Shown here: piece by piece, positions 27,026 through 35,713 of the stretch
Layout: every line of letters begins with the position of its first letter
Position numbering within the stretch: position 1 is the stretch's first letter
The notes under the pieces: generated by a model
What the model was told of the DNA's origin: nothing
Database searches by the model: none
Seen by the model: only the letters and a program-made list of their open reading frames with translations
Assembly: GCF_026723865.1 (NCBI RefSeq)
Contig: NZ_CP113529.1
Coordinates: 620,001 to 684,000, forward strand
DNA from: Mycobacterium sp. Aquia_216
GTDB lineage: Bacteria > Actinomycetota > Actinomycetes > Mycobacteriales > Mycobacteriaceae
Direction of reading: 5' to 3'
DNA length: 64,000 bases
Made by a program: the position numbers and the translations under genes

Positions 27026-27082
27026 CGCCCGTCTCCACGATAACGATCCGATCACCGGTTGGGTTCGATCCCGGCACGGGCG
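27026..27082 (+). other. tRNA-like fragment (acceptor and T-arm sequences)
   Basis: CGCCCGT at 27026-27032 is the exact reverse complement of ACGGGCG at 27076-27082, a 7-bp acceptor-like pairing followed by ACC. Just inside the 3' arm is GGGTTCGATCCC (27061-27072), which looks like a T-arm. The whole is only 57 nt, so a D-arm or equivalent is missing and this cannot be a normal tRNA. It may be a tRNA remnant or a chance match in GC-rich DNA. Confidence 0.3.
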
Positions 27083-27103
27083 ACCTGCGGCGAGGGGGCG
27101 GGC

Positions 27104-27754
27104 ATGGCGCCAGCGGATCACTACATTCGTCCACACGCGGGCTCGGCGGCGTTGGTGTTGATCGATATGCAGCGCGACTTCCTCGATCTTGGAGACGCCC
27201 CGATGCCGGTTTCGGGCACCGGCGCGCTAATACCGGCAATTGCCAAGCTGGCGAGAGCCTTCCGGGAGCGCGGGTTGCCGATCGTCCATGCGGTGCGGCT
27301 TTACCGGGCGGATGGGTCGAACGTCGATCTGGTTCGGCGGCAATCCGTCGAACGGGGAGCGCGAATTGCGTTGCCGGGCAGCTGCGGTTCGCAGATCGCC
27401 GCGGAGCTGTTGCCCAAAGCCGTTGAGCTGGACCATGAATTGCTGTTGAGTGGCGACTGGCAGCAAGTGGGGACCGCCGAGCACGTGATGTACAAGCCGA
27501 GATGGGGTGCCTTCTACGGCACCACCCTCGAGCGACGGTTGCGTGAAAGCGGCAGCGATACAGTGGTCTTCGCGGGTTGCAACTTCCCGAACTGTCCCAG
27601 GGCGTCGATCTACGAGGCCTCTGAGCGCGACTTCCGCATTGTGCTCGTGTCCGATGCGATGTCGGGTGTCTACGAACGCGGAGTCGACGAATGCCGAGCC
27701 ATCGGTGTTGCGGTCAACGACGTGTCGGAGACGCTGCATTGGCTGGCGGGCTAG
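27104..27754 (+). CDS. Isochorismatase-family cysteine hydrolase
   Basis: A 216-residue alpha/beta hydrolase of the isochorismatase/nicotinamidase superfamily with the Asp-Lys-Cys triad visible: Asp21 in LIDMQRDF, Lys131 in MYKPRWGAFYGT, and Cys159 in FAGCNFPNCP. The Asn-Pro-rich stretch after Cys159 differs from nicotinamidases, which keep a metal-binding Asp-His-His set. Start is the ATG at 27104 with GGGGGCG upstream; the frame upstream runs through the tRNA-like fragment. It separates ldtA from oxyS, which are neighbours in M. tuberculosis, so it looks inserted. Substrate unknown. Confidence 0.86.
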   Translation: MAPADHYIRPHAGSAALVLIDMQRDFLDLGDAPMPVSGTGALIPAIAKLARAFRERGLPIVHAVRLYRADGSNVDLVRRQSVERGARIALPGSCGSQIAAELLPKAVELDHELLLSGDWQQVGTAEHVMYKPRWGAFYGTTLERRLRESGSDTVVFAGCNFPNCPRASIYEASERDFRIVLVSDAMSGVYERGVDECRAIGVAVNDVSETLHWLAG

Positions 27755-27804
27755 CGAGGCGTTAACCTCAGCGGAACCAGTGCCCGGACAGCGAGGAGGT
27801 GCGG

Positions 27805-28737
27805 GTGCTCTTCCGTCAACTGGAGTACTTCGTCGCGGTAGCCCAGGAGCGCCACTTCGCCCGGGCCGCCGAAAAGTGTTACGTGTCGCAGCCGGCGTTG
27901 TCCGCGGCGATCGCCAAGCTGGAACGCGAGCTCAACGTCACGCTGATCAACCGCGGACACAGCTTCGAGGGCCTCACCCCCGAAGGCGAGCGACTAGTCG
28001 TGTGGGCCAAGCGGATTCTGGCCGAGCATGATGCGTTCAAGGCCGAGGTGCACGCCGTGCGGTCGGGGATCACCGGAACACTTCGGCTGGGCACCGTGCC
28101 GACGGCATCGACAACGGCATCGCTGGTGCTGTCGGCCTTCTGTTCGGCACATCCGTTGGCCAAGGTGCAAATCCACTCCCGGTTAGCGGCCACGGAACTG
28201 TACCGGCGCTTGCGCGAATTCGAGTTAGATGCCGCGATCGTGCACGCGTCACCCGATGAGGCCCACGATGTGGACCTGGTACCGCTGTATGCGGAGCGTT
28301 ACGTGCTGCTGTCGGCGGCCGACATGTTGCCGTCCGGCGCATCGACGTTGCGGTGGCCGGATGCCGCGCAGTTGCCGCTGGCATTGCTCACCGCTGACAT
28401 GCGAGACCGCCAAATCATCGACGAAGCCTTCGAGCGCCACGGCATCGCGGTCACCCCTCAGGTCGAGACCGACTCTGTAGCTTCGCTACTCGCGCAGGTC
28501 GCCGCAGGCAACTGGGCATGCATCGTTCCGCACACCTGGCTGTGGACGTCGCAGCTGGGCGCAGAGATCCGTGCCGTCGAAATGGTGGATCCGGTCGTGA
28601 AAGCCGAGATCGCACTGGCCACCAACGCCGCCGGCCCCGGATCGCCGGTTGCTCGCGCGCTCGTCGCGTCCGCGCAAGCGCTTTCACTCGACGAATTCTT
28701 CAATGCCCAACTGCTGGGAGTCACGCACCGGCGCTGA
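27805..28737 (+). CDS. oxyS: LysR-family transcriptional regulator (OxyS-like)
   Basis: A 310-residue LysR regulator. The N-terminal winged helix (FRQLEYFVAVAQERHFARAA, then YVSQPALSAAIAKLE) is followed by a linker helix and a periplasmic-binding-like effector domain from about 90. I prefer the GTG at 27805, six bases after AGGAGG, over the GTG at 27799 that touches it. Position between ldtA and oxcA matches M. tuberculosis oxyS (Rv0117). It converges on oxcA and overlaps its 3' end by 17 bases. Confidence 0.88.
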   Translation: MLFRQLEYFVAVAQERHFARAAEKCYVSQPALSAAIAKLERELNVTLINRGHSFEGLTPEGERLVVWAKRILAEHDAFKAEVHAVRSGITGTLRLGTVPTASTTASLVLSAFCSAHPLAKVQIHSRLAATELYRRLREFELDAAIVHASPDEAHDVDLVPLYAERYVLLSAADMLPSGASTLRWPDAAQLPLALLTADMRDRQIIDEAFERHGIAVTPQVETDSVASLLAQVAAGNWACIVPHTWLWTSQLGAEIRAVEMVDPVVKAEIALATNAAGPGSPVARALVASAQALSLDEFFNAQLLGVTHRR

Positions 28738-30475
28738 CCGCGGACTCCCGGGTGGCCGCGCTGGTCGGATTCAGACTGGCCAGATGTCCGCTCTCCACCC
28801 CGGCCGCCGGGTCGAGTGCGCAGTCGATGATCGACGGCCCGTTCGCCGCGAGTGCCTCGGTCAGCGCCGACTCCAGTTCTGCGGGGGTGTCGACGTGATA
28901 TCCCTTGCCGCCGAAAGCTTCTGCGAGCAGATCATGCCGTGCCCCGGCGTTGAGTACGGTGGGGGCCGGGCTGCCGCCGGTGGGCTTCTCGTCGCCGCGG
29001 TAGACGCCGCCGTTGTTGAGGATGACGACCGTCACCGGCAGTCGGTAACGGCAGATGGTCTCGATCTCCATGCCGCTGAACCCGAATGCGCTGTCGCCCT
29101 CAATGGCGACGACCGGTCGGCCCATCTCGACGGCGGCGGCGATCGCGAAGCCCATGCCGATCCCCATCACGCCCCAGGTTCCGGTGTCGAGGCGGTGCCG
29201 CGGCAGTTCCATGTCGATGACGTTGCGGGCCAGGTCCAGCGCATTAGCTCCTTCGTTGACCACGTAGACATCTGGATTCGCTTGCAGCACTGACTGAATG
29301 GCGCCCAGTGCGTTGTAAAAGCGCATTGGGTACGGATTTTCGGCGAGGCGCTTGCTCATCTTGGCGTCGTTGCGCGCTCTGCGATCGGCCAGCTCGTCTG
29401 TCCAGTCCGTGGGCACGGTGATAGGACGAACGGCCAGGCCATCACGTAGCGCGGAGATCACCGACCCTATGTCGCCGGCCAGCGGCGCGGCGATCGGCTG
29501 GTTGCTGTCGAACTCCGACGCCGCGATATCGACCTGCACGAACTTGGCGTCCGCGGACCATTGCGGTGATTCGCCGTGGCCGAGTAGCCAATTCAGCCGA
29601 GCGCCGACCAGCAGCACCACATCGGCCCGGGCGATGGCCAGTGACCGGGCGGCAGCTGCGGACTGCCGATGCGAGTCCGGCAGCAATCCCTTGGCCATCG
29701 ACATCGGCAGGAACGGAATTCCGGTGGATTCGACGAAATCCCGAATCACGGCGTCGGCCTGGGCATACGCGGCGCCCTTGCCGAGAACGATCAGTGGCCG
29801 GCGTGCCCGGGTGAGCACGTCCAGCGCACGATCGACCGCCTCTGGTGCCGGCAGCTGGCGGGGGGCGGGATCGACGACCCGCCAGACGCTCTCGGCTCCG
29901 GCCGCGGCATCCATGGCCTGGCCCAGCACCACTCCCGGGATGTCGAGGTAAACGCCGCCCGGCCGGCCGGAAGCAGCGGTGCGGATCGCGCGTGCGACGG
30001 CGCGTCCGATGTCCTCGACCCGGTCGACGCGGTAGGCCGCCTTCACGAACGGCCGCGCGGCGTTGAGCTGATCCAGGTCCTGGTAATCGCCGCGCTGTAA
30101 ATCGACCAGCGCTCGATTGCTGGATCCGGAGATCTGGATCATCGGGAAGCAGTTCGTGGTGGCGTTGGCCAGTGCGGGCAGCCCGTTGAGAAATCCGGGT
30201 CCGGATGTCGTCAGGCACACGCCGGGTCGGCGGGTGAGAAACCCTGCGGCAGCGGCGGCATTGCCGGCGGAAGTCTCCTGCCGGAAACCGATGTACCGCA
30301 TGCCGGACGCCTGCGCGACCCGGGCGAGGTCGGTGATCGGGATGCCGACGATCCCGTAGATGGTGTCGATGTCGTTGGCCGCCAGCGCATCGACGACGAG
30401 GTGGAAGCCGTCGGTCAGCGGAGCGTTCTCCGACCCCGCCGCCGACTCGGCAGATGTTGCGGAAGGTGCGGTCAT
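28721..30475 (-). CDS. oxcA: Oxalyl-CoA decarboxylase-like TPP enzyme
   Basis: A 584-residue TPP-dependent decarboxylase. The activating Glu is in FRQETSAGNAAAAAGF. The motif TSGPGFLNGLPAL is in the PYR domain and the PP domain has EGDSAFGFSGMEIET and VVILNNGG. Order and length match M. tuberculosis oxcA (Rv0118c). Family members split oxalyl-CoA into formyl-CoA and CO2, or cleave 2-hydroxyacyl-CoA. The start ATG is at 30473-30475; an upstream extension to 30547 lacks similarity. It is divergent from fadD7, whose product could supply oxalyl-CoA. Confidence 0.9.
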   Translation of the reverse strand: MTAPSATSAESAAGSENAPLTDGFHLVVDALAANDIDTIYGIVGIPITDLARVAQASGMRYIGFRQETSAGNAAAAAGFLTRRPGVCLTTSGPGFLNGLPALANATTNCFPMIQISGSSNRALVDLQRGDYQDLDQLNAARPFVKAAYRVDRVEDIGRAVARAIRTAASGRPGGVYLDIPGVVLGQAMDAAAGAESVWRVVDPAPRQLPAPEAVDRALDVLTRARRPLIVLGKGAAYAQADAVIRDFVESTGIPFLPMSMAKGLLPDSHRQSAAAARSLAIARADVVLLVGARLNWLLGHGESPQWSADAKFVQVDIAASEFDSNQPIAAPLAGDIGSVISALRDGLAVRPITVPTDWTDELADRRARNDAKMSKRLAENPYPMRFYNALGAIQSVLQANPDVYVVNEGANALDLARNVIDMELPRHRLDTGTWGVMGIGMGFAIAAAVEMGRPVVAIEGDSAFGFSGMEIETICRYRLPVTVVILNNGGVYRGDEKPTGGSPAPTVLNAGARHDLLAEAFGGKGYHVDTPAELESALTEALAANGPSIIDCALDPAAGVESGHLASLNPTSAATRESAVSAGA

Positions 30476-30709
30476 GTCCCGACTCCTCGTGTGTCTGTGC
30501 CGTTGCCCATACTGTGGTCCGGGTGCCCGGCCGGTGTCCAAGACCAAGCCACTATGCAGCGATTCACGGCGCTTATCGACCGGTGGTCTAGCGTCAATAG
30601 TCGCCGATTATCGATCCTGAGCAGAAGAGTATTGGACGCAGACGGGGGTTTCTCTGCATCGTGCAATCAGGTGCTGCTACACATTCGAGAAAGCGGAAGG
30701 AGCACGGCG
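30476..30709. promoter_or_regulatory. Divergent oxcA/fadD7 promoter region
   Basis: A 234-bp gap between divergently transcribed oxcA and fadD7, presumably holding both promoters. It is locally less GC-rich around GATTATCGATC (30606-30616). No strong palindrome is seen, so I do not place an operator. Confidence 0.4.
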
Positions 30710-32293
30710 ATGTCTGACTTGATCACCCCGGCGGCGGAATCGACCGACGAATCCCCGCGCATCGCCGATCTGGTCGCGGTGGCGGCCGCTCGACAGCCGG
30801 ACTCGCCGGCGCTCGTCGTCACCGCGGATCGGCTATCGGTGAACTACGGGGATCTGATCCGGCTGGTTGACGACCTGGCCGGCCGACTGAAGGGCGGCGG
30901 CCTGCGGCCGGGGGACCGGATCGCGCTGCGCTCCGGCAGCAATGCCGAATTCGTCGTTGGCTTGCTGGCGGCGTCGCGTGCGGGGCTGATTGCGGTTCCC
31001 CTGGACCCGGCCTTGCCCCTCCGCGACCAGCGGGTCCGAAGCGAGGCGGCGGGCGCGCGGGTGGTGCTCACCGACGGCGAGGAGCCCGGCGACAAGTCGG
31101 AATCGGGGTTGCGGTGGTGGCCGATCGCGGTGACCGTCAACCGTGACGGGAGCGCTCCGGCAGTCCAGCTGGACGCGGCGACGGCTCCGGATCCAGACGT
31201 GTCGACGCCCGAGGGGCTGCAGCGCGAGGACGCGATGATCATGTTCACCGGCGGGACCACGGGCATGCCGAAAATGGTCCCGTGGACTGACGGAAACCTC
31301 GAGAGCTCGGTGCGGGCCATCATCGCCGCCTACCGGCTGGGCCCGACGGACGCGACGGTCGCGGTGATGCCGCTTTACCACGGCCACGGCCTGGTCGCCG
31401 CTTTGCTGTCCACGCTGGCATCCGGCGGGACCGTGCTGTTGCCGGCCCGCGGGAAATTCTCCGCGCACACCTTCTGGGACGACATCAACGCGGTCGGGGC
31501 CACCTGGTACACCGCGGTTCCGACGATTCACCAGATCCTGTTGGAGCGCAACAAGCCTGAGCAGCCGGACAACGGGCGCGCCGCGTTGCGCTTCATCCGA
31601 AGCTGCAGTGCTCCGCTCACCACCGAAACGGCCCAGGCGCTGCAGGATACGTTCGGCGCAACCGTGGTGTGTGCATTCGGGATGACCGAGGCCACCCATC
31701 AGGTCACCACCACCGGAGTCGACCAAAACGAAAACCCCGCCGAGATAACAGGTCTCGTCGGGCGCTCGACCAGTCCGCAGATCCGCATCGTCGGGTCCGA
31801 CGGGCAGTCCCTTCCTGCCGAAGCCGTCGGCGAGGTCTGGCTGCACGGCCCGACCGTGGTGCGCGGCTACCTCGGCGATCCGGCGATCACCGCCGCCAAC
31901 TTCACCGACGGCTGGCTGCGCACCGGTGATCTGGGGTCGCTGTCGACCGAGGGCGATCTGAGCATCCGCGGGCGAATCAAGGAACTCATCAACCGTGGCG
32001 GTGAGAAGATTTCTCCGGAGCGAATCGAGGGCGTGCTGGCCAGCCACCCCGACGTGCTGGAGGTGGCTGTGTTCGGTCTGCCGGACAAGATGTACGGCGA
32101 GACGGTGGCCGCGGTGATCGTCGGCCGAGGCGCGACTCCGCCGAGCCCCGAGGAGCTCACGGAATTCTGCCGCGAGCGGCTGGCGCCCTACGAGGTGCCC
32201 GCCACCTTCCTGGCGACCCGCGAGCTGCCGCACACCGCCAAGGGCTCGCTGGACCGCCGCGCCGTCGCCCAGCAGTTCGGCCCAGCCGCGTGA
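30710..32293 (+). CDS. fadD7: Acyl-CoA synthetase FadD7, possible oxalate-CoA ligase
   Basis: A 527-residue AMP-forming ligase: MFTGGTTGMPKMV, the AFGMTEATHQ A5 motif, TGDLGSL, GRIKELINRGGEKISPERIE and HTAKGSLDRR. Short N-terminus and lack of fatty-acid gating features resemble the Pcs60/AAE3 oxalyl-CoA synthetase group. GGAAGGAG lies before the ATG at 30710. It is divergent from oxcA, as in M. tuberculosis Rv0119/Rv0118c. Together they could convert oxalate to oxalyl-CoA and then formyl-CoA; that pathway assignment is inferred from families and adjacency. Confidence 0.88.
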   Translation: MSDLITPAAESTDESPRIADLVAVAAARQPDSPALVVTADRLSVNYGDLIRLVDDLAGRLKGGGLRPGDRIALRSGSNAEFVVGLLAASRAGLIAVPLDPALPLRDQRVRSEAAGARVVLTDGEEPGDKSESGLRWWPIAVTVNRDGSAPAVQLDAATAPDPDVSTPEGLQREDAMIMFTGGTTGMPKMVPWTDGNLESSVRAIIAAYRLGPTDATVAVMPLYHGHGLVAALLSTLASGGTVLLPARGKFSAHTFWDDINAVGATWYTAVPTIHQILLERNKPEQPDNGRAALRFIRSCSAPLTTETAQALQDTFGATVVCAFGMTEATHQVTTTGVDQNENPAEITGLVGRSTSPQIRIVGSDGQSLPAEAVGEVWLHGPTVVRGYLGDPAITAANFTDGWLRTGDLGSLSTEGDLSIRGRIKELINRGGEKISPERIEGVLASHPDVLEVAVFGLPDKMYGETVAAVIVGRGATPPSPEELTEFCRERLAPYEVPATFLATRELPHTAKGSLDRRAVAQQFGPAA

Positions 32294-32312
32294 GAAGGGC
32301 TGTGCGGCAACC

Positions 32313-32786
32313 TCACTGGGTTGACGAGGTCACGTTTCCCCAGGCGGCCCGGGCGCCCGAATCGCCGACGCGATAGGTCTGCACCAGCGTGGCCACGGCC
32401 GCGATGACCACCAGTACCCCGGCCACGGCGTGCAGTGTGAGCTTCAGGTCCACACCGCGCGCCTCACGAACGTGCAGGACGGCCAATACCGTGACCGTCG
32501 CCGCCAGCGCCGCCACGATGTAGATCAGGGTTGAGCCGAGTTGCTCGTGGGTGGTGAGCGCCGGCGTCGGCGCACCGACGCGAGCCGACAACCAGACGCC
32601 CGAGCTGGTCGTCAACGGGGTCAGCACGAGCGTGCCCACCGCCAGTAGCAGAACCAGCCAGATCAGCCGGCGCCGCGCCGCGGGCCACACCACACACAGG
32701 ATCGCCAGAATCGCGGTCAGCGGACCCAGGACGACCACGAAATGATTGAGCAGGATATGGGCAGGCAGTCCATTAATTGTCGACAT
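32313..32786 (-). CDS. Four-span DUF2231-like membrane protein
   Basis: A 157-residue integral membrane protein with four hydrophobic stretches (about 12-32, 40-58, 85-105, 118-138) and two His near the N-terminus (LPAHILLNHF), the arrangement seen in DUF2231 proteins. Its biochemical role is unknown. Start at the ATG 32784-32786. It lies between fadD7 (convergent, 19-base gap) and fusA2 (same strand, 43 bases upstream), an extra gene compared with my recollection of the M. tuberculosis order. Confidence 0.75.
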   Translation of the reverse strand: MSTINGLPAHILLNHFVVVLGPLTAILAILCVVWPAARRRLIWLVLLLAVGTLVLTPLTTSSGVWLSARVGAPTPALTTHEQLGSTLIYIVAALAATVTVLAVLHVREARGVDLKLTLHAVAGVLVVIAAVATLVQTYRVGDSGARAAWGNVTSSTQ

Positions 32787-32829
32787 ACTCGAGTCCGGGG
32801 CTCCCAATCTGGCTTATTGTCAGGTGCTT

Positions 32830-34998
32830 TCAGACAGTAGCCTTCAGCCGCGTCGCGGCCGACTCCGGCATCGGTTCGTAGCGGACAAACGAACGGGTGA
32901 AGGACGCGGCCCCGTGCGCCAGCGAACGCAAATCGATCGCATACCGGGTCAGCTCGACCTGAGGCACCTCGGCCCGCACCACCGTGCGTTCCTGGCCCGC
33001 GGTATCGGTGCCGAGCACGCGGCCGCGCCGACCCGACAAGTCACCCATCACCGCGCCCACGAAATCGTCGGGCACCAGCACCGAAATCTCGTCGAGCGGC
33101 TCGAGCAGGGCCACTTTCGTCGCCGCGGCGGCCTCGCGCAATGCCAGGGAACCCGCCATCTGGAACGCGAAGTCCGACGAGTCCACGCTGTGGGCCTTCC
33201 CGTCTAGCAGGGTGACCCGGATGTCGACCACCGGATAACCGGCGTGCACACCCTTCTCCATCTGTGTGCGGACACCCTTCTCCACGCTCGGGATGAATTG
33301 CCGCGGTACCGCTCCGCCGACGACCTTGTCGACGAACTCGAATCCGGAGCCCTCCGGCAACGGCTCCACCTCGATGTCGCAGACCGCGTACTGGCCATGC
33401 CCACCCGACTGCTTGACGTGGCGACCGTGGCCTTTTGCCTTGCCGCTGAAGGTTTCCCGCAACGGGATACGCAATTGCACCGTGTCTACCGTGACGCCGT
33501 ACCGGTTGGCCAGGGCCTCGAGGACGACGCCGGCATGGGCCTCGCCCATGCACCACAACACGATCTGGTGCGTTTGCTGATTCTGCTCGATCCGCAGGGT
33601 CGGGTCCTCGGCGGCCAACCGGCCCAACCCGACCGACAGTTTGTCCTCGTCGGTCTTGGTATGCGCCGCAATGGCAATCGGCAGCAGCGGTTCCGGCATG
33701 GCCCACGGTTTCAACACCAGCGGCTCGGACTTGTCGGAGAGGGTGTCGCCGGTTTCGGCACGGCTGAGTTTGCCTATCGCGCAGATGTCGCCGGCCACCA
33801 CCTCGGGTGCGGGCCGTTGCTGCTTGCCGAGTGGGAAGGACAGCACCCCGATGCGTTCGTCTTCGTCGTGGTCGGGGTGGGTATTGCTATTGCCGTTGGT
33901 CCCGTCGGGACCGCCGAAGAAGGACGAAAAATGGCCCGACACATGCACCGTCGTGTCGGGCCTGATGGTCCCGGAGAACACCCGGACCAGGCTTACCCTG
34001 CCGACGTAGGGGTCCGACGTCGTCTTCACCACCTCGGCCAACAGCGGCGCTTCGGCATCGCAAGCCAGCCCGGCATGCGCAGCGCCATGTGGCGTAAACA
34101 CCTCCGGTATCCGATGTTCCATCGGCGACGGGAAACCGCGGGTGGCGACCTCGAGTAATTCGCGGGTGCCGACCCCGGTGCCGCTGCAGACCGGGATGAC
34201 CGGGAAGAACGATCCCCGGGCGACGGCGTGCTCCAGGTCTTCGATCAGCACGGCCTCGTCGATCATTTCACCGCCGAGATAACGGTCCATCAAGGACTCG
34301 TCCTCGGATTCCTCGATGATTCCCTCGATCAGCGTGCCGCGCGCGTCTTCGATCCGGTCGGCATCCGAGGGATCCGGCGGCTCGATGCTGCGCGTGCCAC
34401 CGGAATACCGGTAGCGCTGCCTCGACAGCAGACCGATCAGACCGGCGCAGTTGGTTGGAGAGGTCGGCAGATAGAGCGGTAAAACCTTGTCGCCGAACGC
34501 GTCTTGGGCAGCTTGCAGGGCGTCGAGGTAGCTTGCGCGGGCGTGGTCGAGTTTGGTGATCACCACGGCGCGGGGCATGCCGACCTGGTTGCACTCTGCC
34601 CAGAGTGACTTGGTCGGCTCGTCGACACCCTCGTTGGCGGCGATCACGAACAGCGCACAATCCGCGGCGCGCAATCCGGCGCGCAGCTCACCGACGAAGT
34701 CGGCGTATCCGGGCGTGTCGACCAGGTTGATCTTGATGCCACCGTGCACGAGGGAGGCGACCGCAACGCCGACCGACCGTTGCTGGCGGATTTCCGCGTC
34801 GTCGTAGTCGCAGATGGTGCTGCCGTCGGTCACCGAGCCCGCCCTGGTCAGCACGCCGCCCGCGACGAGCAGAGCCTCAACCAGGGTCGTCTTGCCGCCA
34901 CCCGAGGGCCCCACCAGGACGATGTTGCGCACATCGCCAGGACGGTTCGCGGTGGGAGCGGCTCCTGTGCCCGCCGAAGCGTTCGCCTTGTCCGCCAT
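32830..34998 (-). CDS. fusA2: Elongation factor G-like GTPase (FusA2)
   Basis: A 722-residue EF-G paralogue with five-domain length. The GTPase domain has GPSGGGKTT (about 30-38), RQQRSVGVAV at the switch I position, DTPGYADF, and TKLD in place of the usual NKMD. Domain IV retains GGHGQYAVCDIEV. Such second EF-Gs in actinobacteria diverge from canonical EF-G and may act in ribosome recycling or stress, so the role is uncertain. Matches Rv0120c in position. The ATG at 34996-34998 has a GGAGGAAGG site upstream. Confidence 0.92.
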   Translation of the reverse strand: MADKANASAGTGAAPTANRPGDVRNIVLVGPSGGGKTTLVEALLVAGGVLTRAGSVTDGSTICDYDDAEIRQQRSVGVAVASLVHGGIKINLVDTPGYADFVGELRAGLRAADCALFVIAANEGVDEPTKSLWAECNQVGMPRAVVITKLDHARASYLDALQAAQDAFGDKVLPLYLPTSPTNCAGLIGLLSRQRYRYSGGTRSIEPPDPSDADRIEDARGTLIEGIIEESEDESLMDRYLGGEMIDEAVLIEDLEHAVARGSFFPVIPVCSGTGVGTRELLEVATRGFPSPMEHRIPEVFTPHGAAHAGLACDAEAPLLAEVVKTTSDPYVGRVSLVRVFSGTIRPDTTVHVSGHFSSFFGGPDGTNGNSNTHPDHDEDERIGVLSFPLGKQQRPAPEVVAGDICAIGKLSRAETGDTLSDKSEPLVLKPWAMPEPLLPIAIAAHTKTDEDKLSVGLGRLAAEDPTLRIEQNQQTHQIVLWCMGEAHAGVVLEALANRYGVTVDTVQLRIPLRETFSGKAKGHGRHVKQSGGHGQYAVCDIEVEPLPEGSGFEFVDKVVGGAVPRQFIPSVEKGVRTQMEKGVHAGYPVVDIRVTLLDGKAHSVDSSDFAFQMAGSLALREAAAATKVALLEPLDEISVLVPDDFVGAVMGDLSGRRGRVLGTDTAGQERTVVRAEVPQVELTRYAIDLRSLAHGAASFTRSFVRYEPMPESAATRLKATV

Positions 34999-35128
34999 GA
35001 CCTTCCTCCACTTCGCTCGGTCGGGCACGGTGTGTCCTAGCTCACAGAACGTATGAGGCAACCTTTCTCCCAACGGTCGCCCAACACAAGGCCACGGGTC
35101 TGCCAATTGCGGCCCGCGGCGTGCGTGG

Positions 35129-35566
35129 TCAGGCGTGCCAGCTCGACCAGCGGCGCACGGCTATTGCGATGACCGGGCCGTTCAGCGAAACCGATTGGTA
35201 CTGAGGGTATTTCGCGCGCAAAAGTCGGTAGCCGGTGTGCATCGCCGCGCCGTCGGAATGAATGGACGCGTCACCGTCGACCCGGACCCACCACAACTGT
35301 GTCCAATCGTCGGCGTAGTGGTCGACGAGCAGGCTGACCCGTGCGTTGTCGGCGATGTTCGCCAGCCGACGCAGCCGCTGCGTGCTTTTCGGTTTCGCGT
35401 CGATGGCGGTGTACACCATGTCGTGGTGGTCGGGGGAGTCCGCCGTAGAGGTCTCGCAGACCGCGAAAACCACCGGCACCAGGTGCGGTCTTCCGTCGGC
35501 CGAGCTGGTTGCCAGTCGCGCCACCGGTGACCGCGTGAACCTGACCTTGGGGTCGAATTCGCCCAC
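35129..35566 (-). CDS. PPOX-class F420-dependent oxidoreductase (Rv0121c-like)
   Basis: A 145-residue split-barrel flavin/deazaflavin-binding protein: RFTRSPVARLATSSADGRPHLVPVVF at the N-terminus, KPKSTQRLRRLANI (cofactor phosphate-binding region) and a C-terminal SVSLNGPVIAIAVRRWSSW. Mycobacterial members usually use F420. It follows fusA2 as in M. tuberculosis Rv0121c and is divergent from pepA. Substrate unknown. Confidence 0.87.
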   Translation of the reverse strand: MGEFDPKVRFTRSPVARLATSSADGRPHLVPVVFAVCETSTADSPDHHDMVYTAIDAKPKSTQRLRRLANIADNARVSLLVDHYADDWTQLWWVRVDGDASIHSDGAAMHTGYRLLRAKYPQYQSVSLNGPVIAIAVRRWSSWHA

Positions 35567-35641
35567 CGTGCCAGCTTAGGGGTGCAATAGCTGGTCAGCG
35601 TCCGTGCGGCCTGAACTAGCTACCTGCATTACGGTGAGGTA

Positions 35642-35653
35642 CACAAATTTGTG
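35642..35653. promoter_or_regulatory. 12-bp perfect palindrome upstream of pepA
   Basis: CACAAATTTGTG is a perfect AT-centred palindrome, 61 bases upstream of the pepA ATG in the divergent gap with the Rv0121c-like gene. It could be an operator for an unidentified regulator; no regulator is encoded beside it. Confidence 0.35.
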
Positions 35654-35713
35654 CGGTCCAGACGTAGAGGCTGGGCCGCTTCTGGTTCGCACCCCGATGC
35701 AGGGAGGTACGGG

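Noticed and set aside
27059..27103. Upstream start of the isochorismatase-family gene (MGSIPARA...)
   Set aside because: This N-terminus is what translation of a tRNA 3' end typically looks like; ATG 27104 has a better ribosome site.
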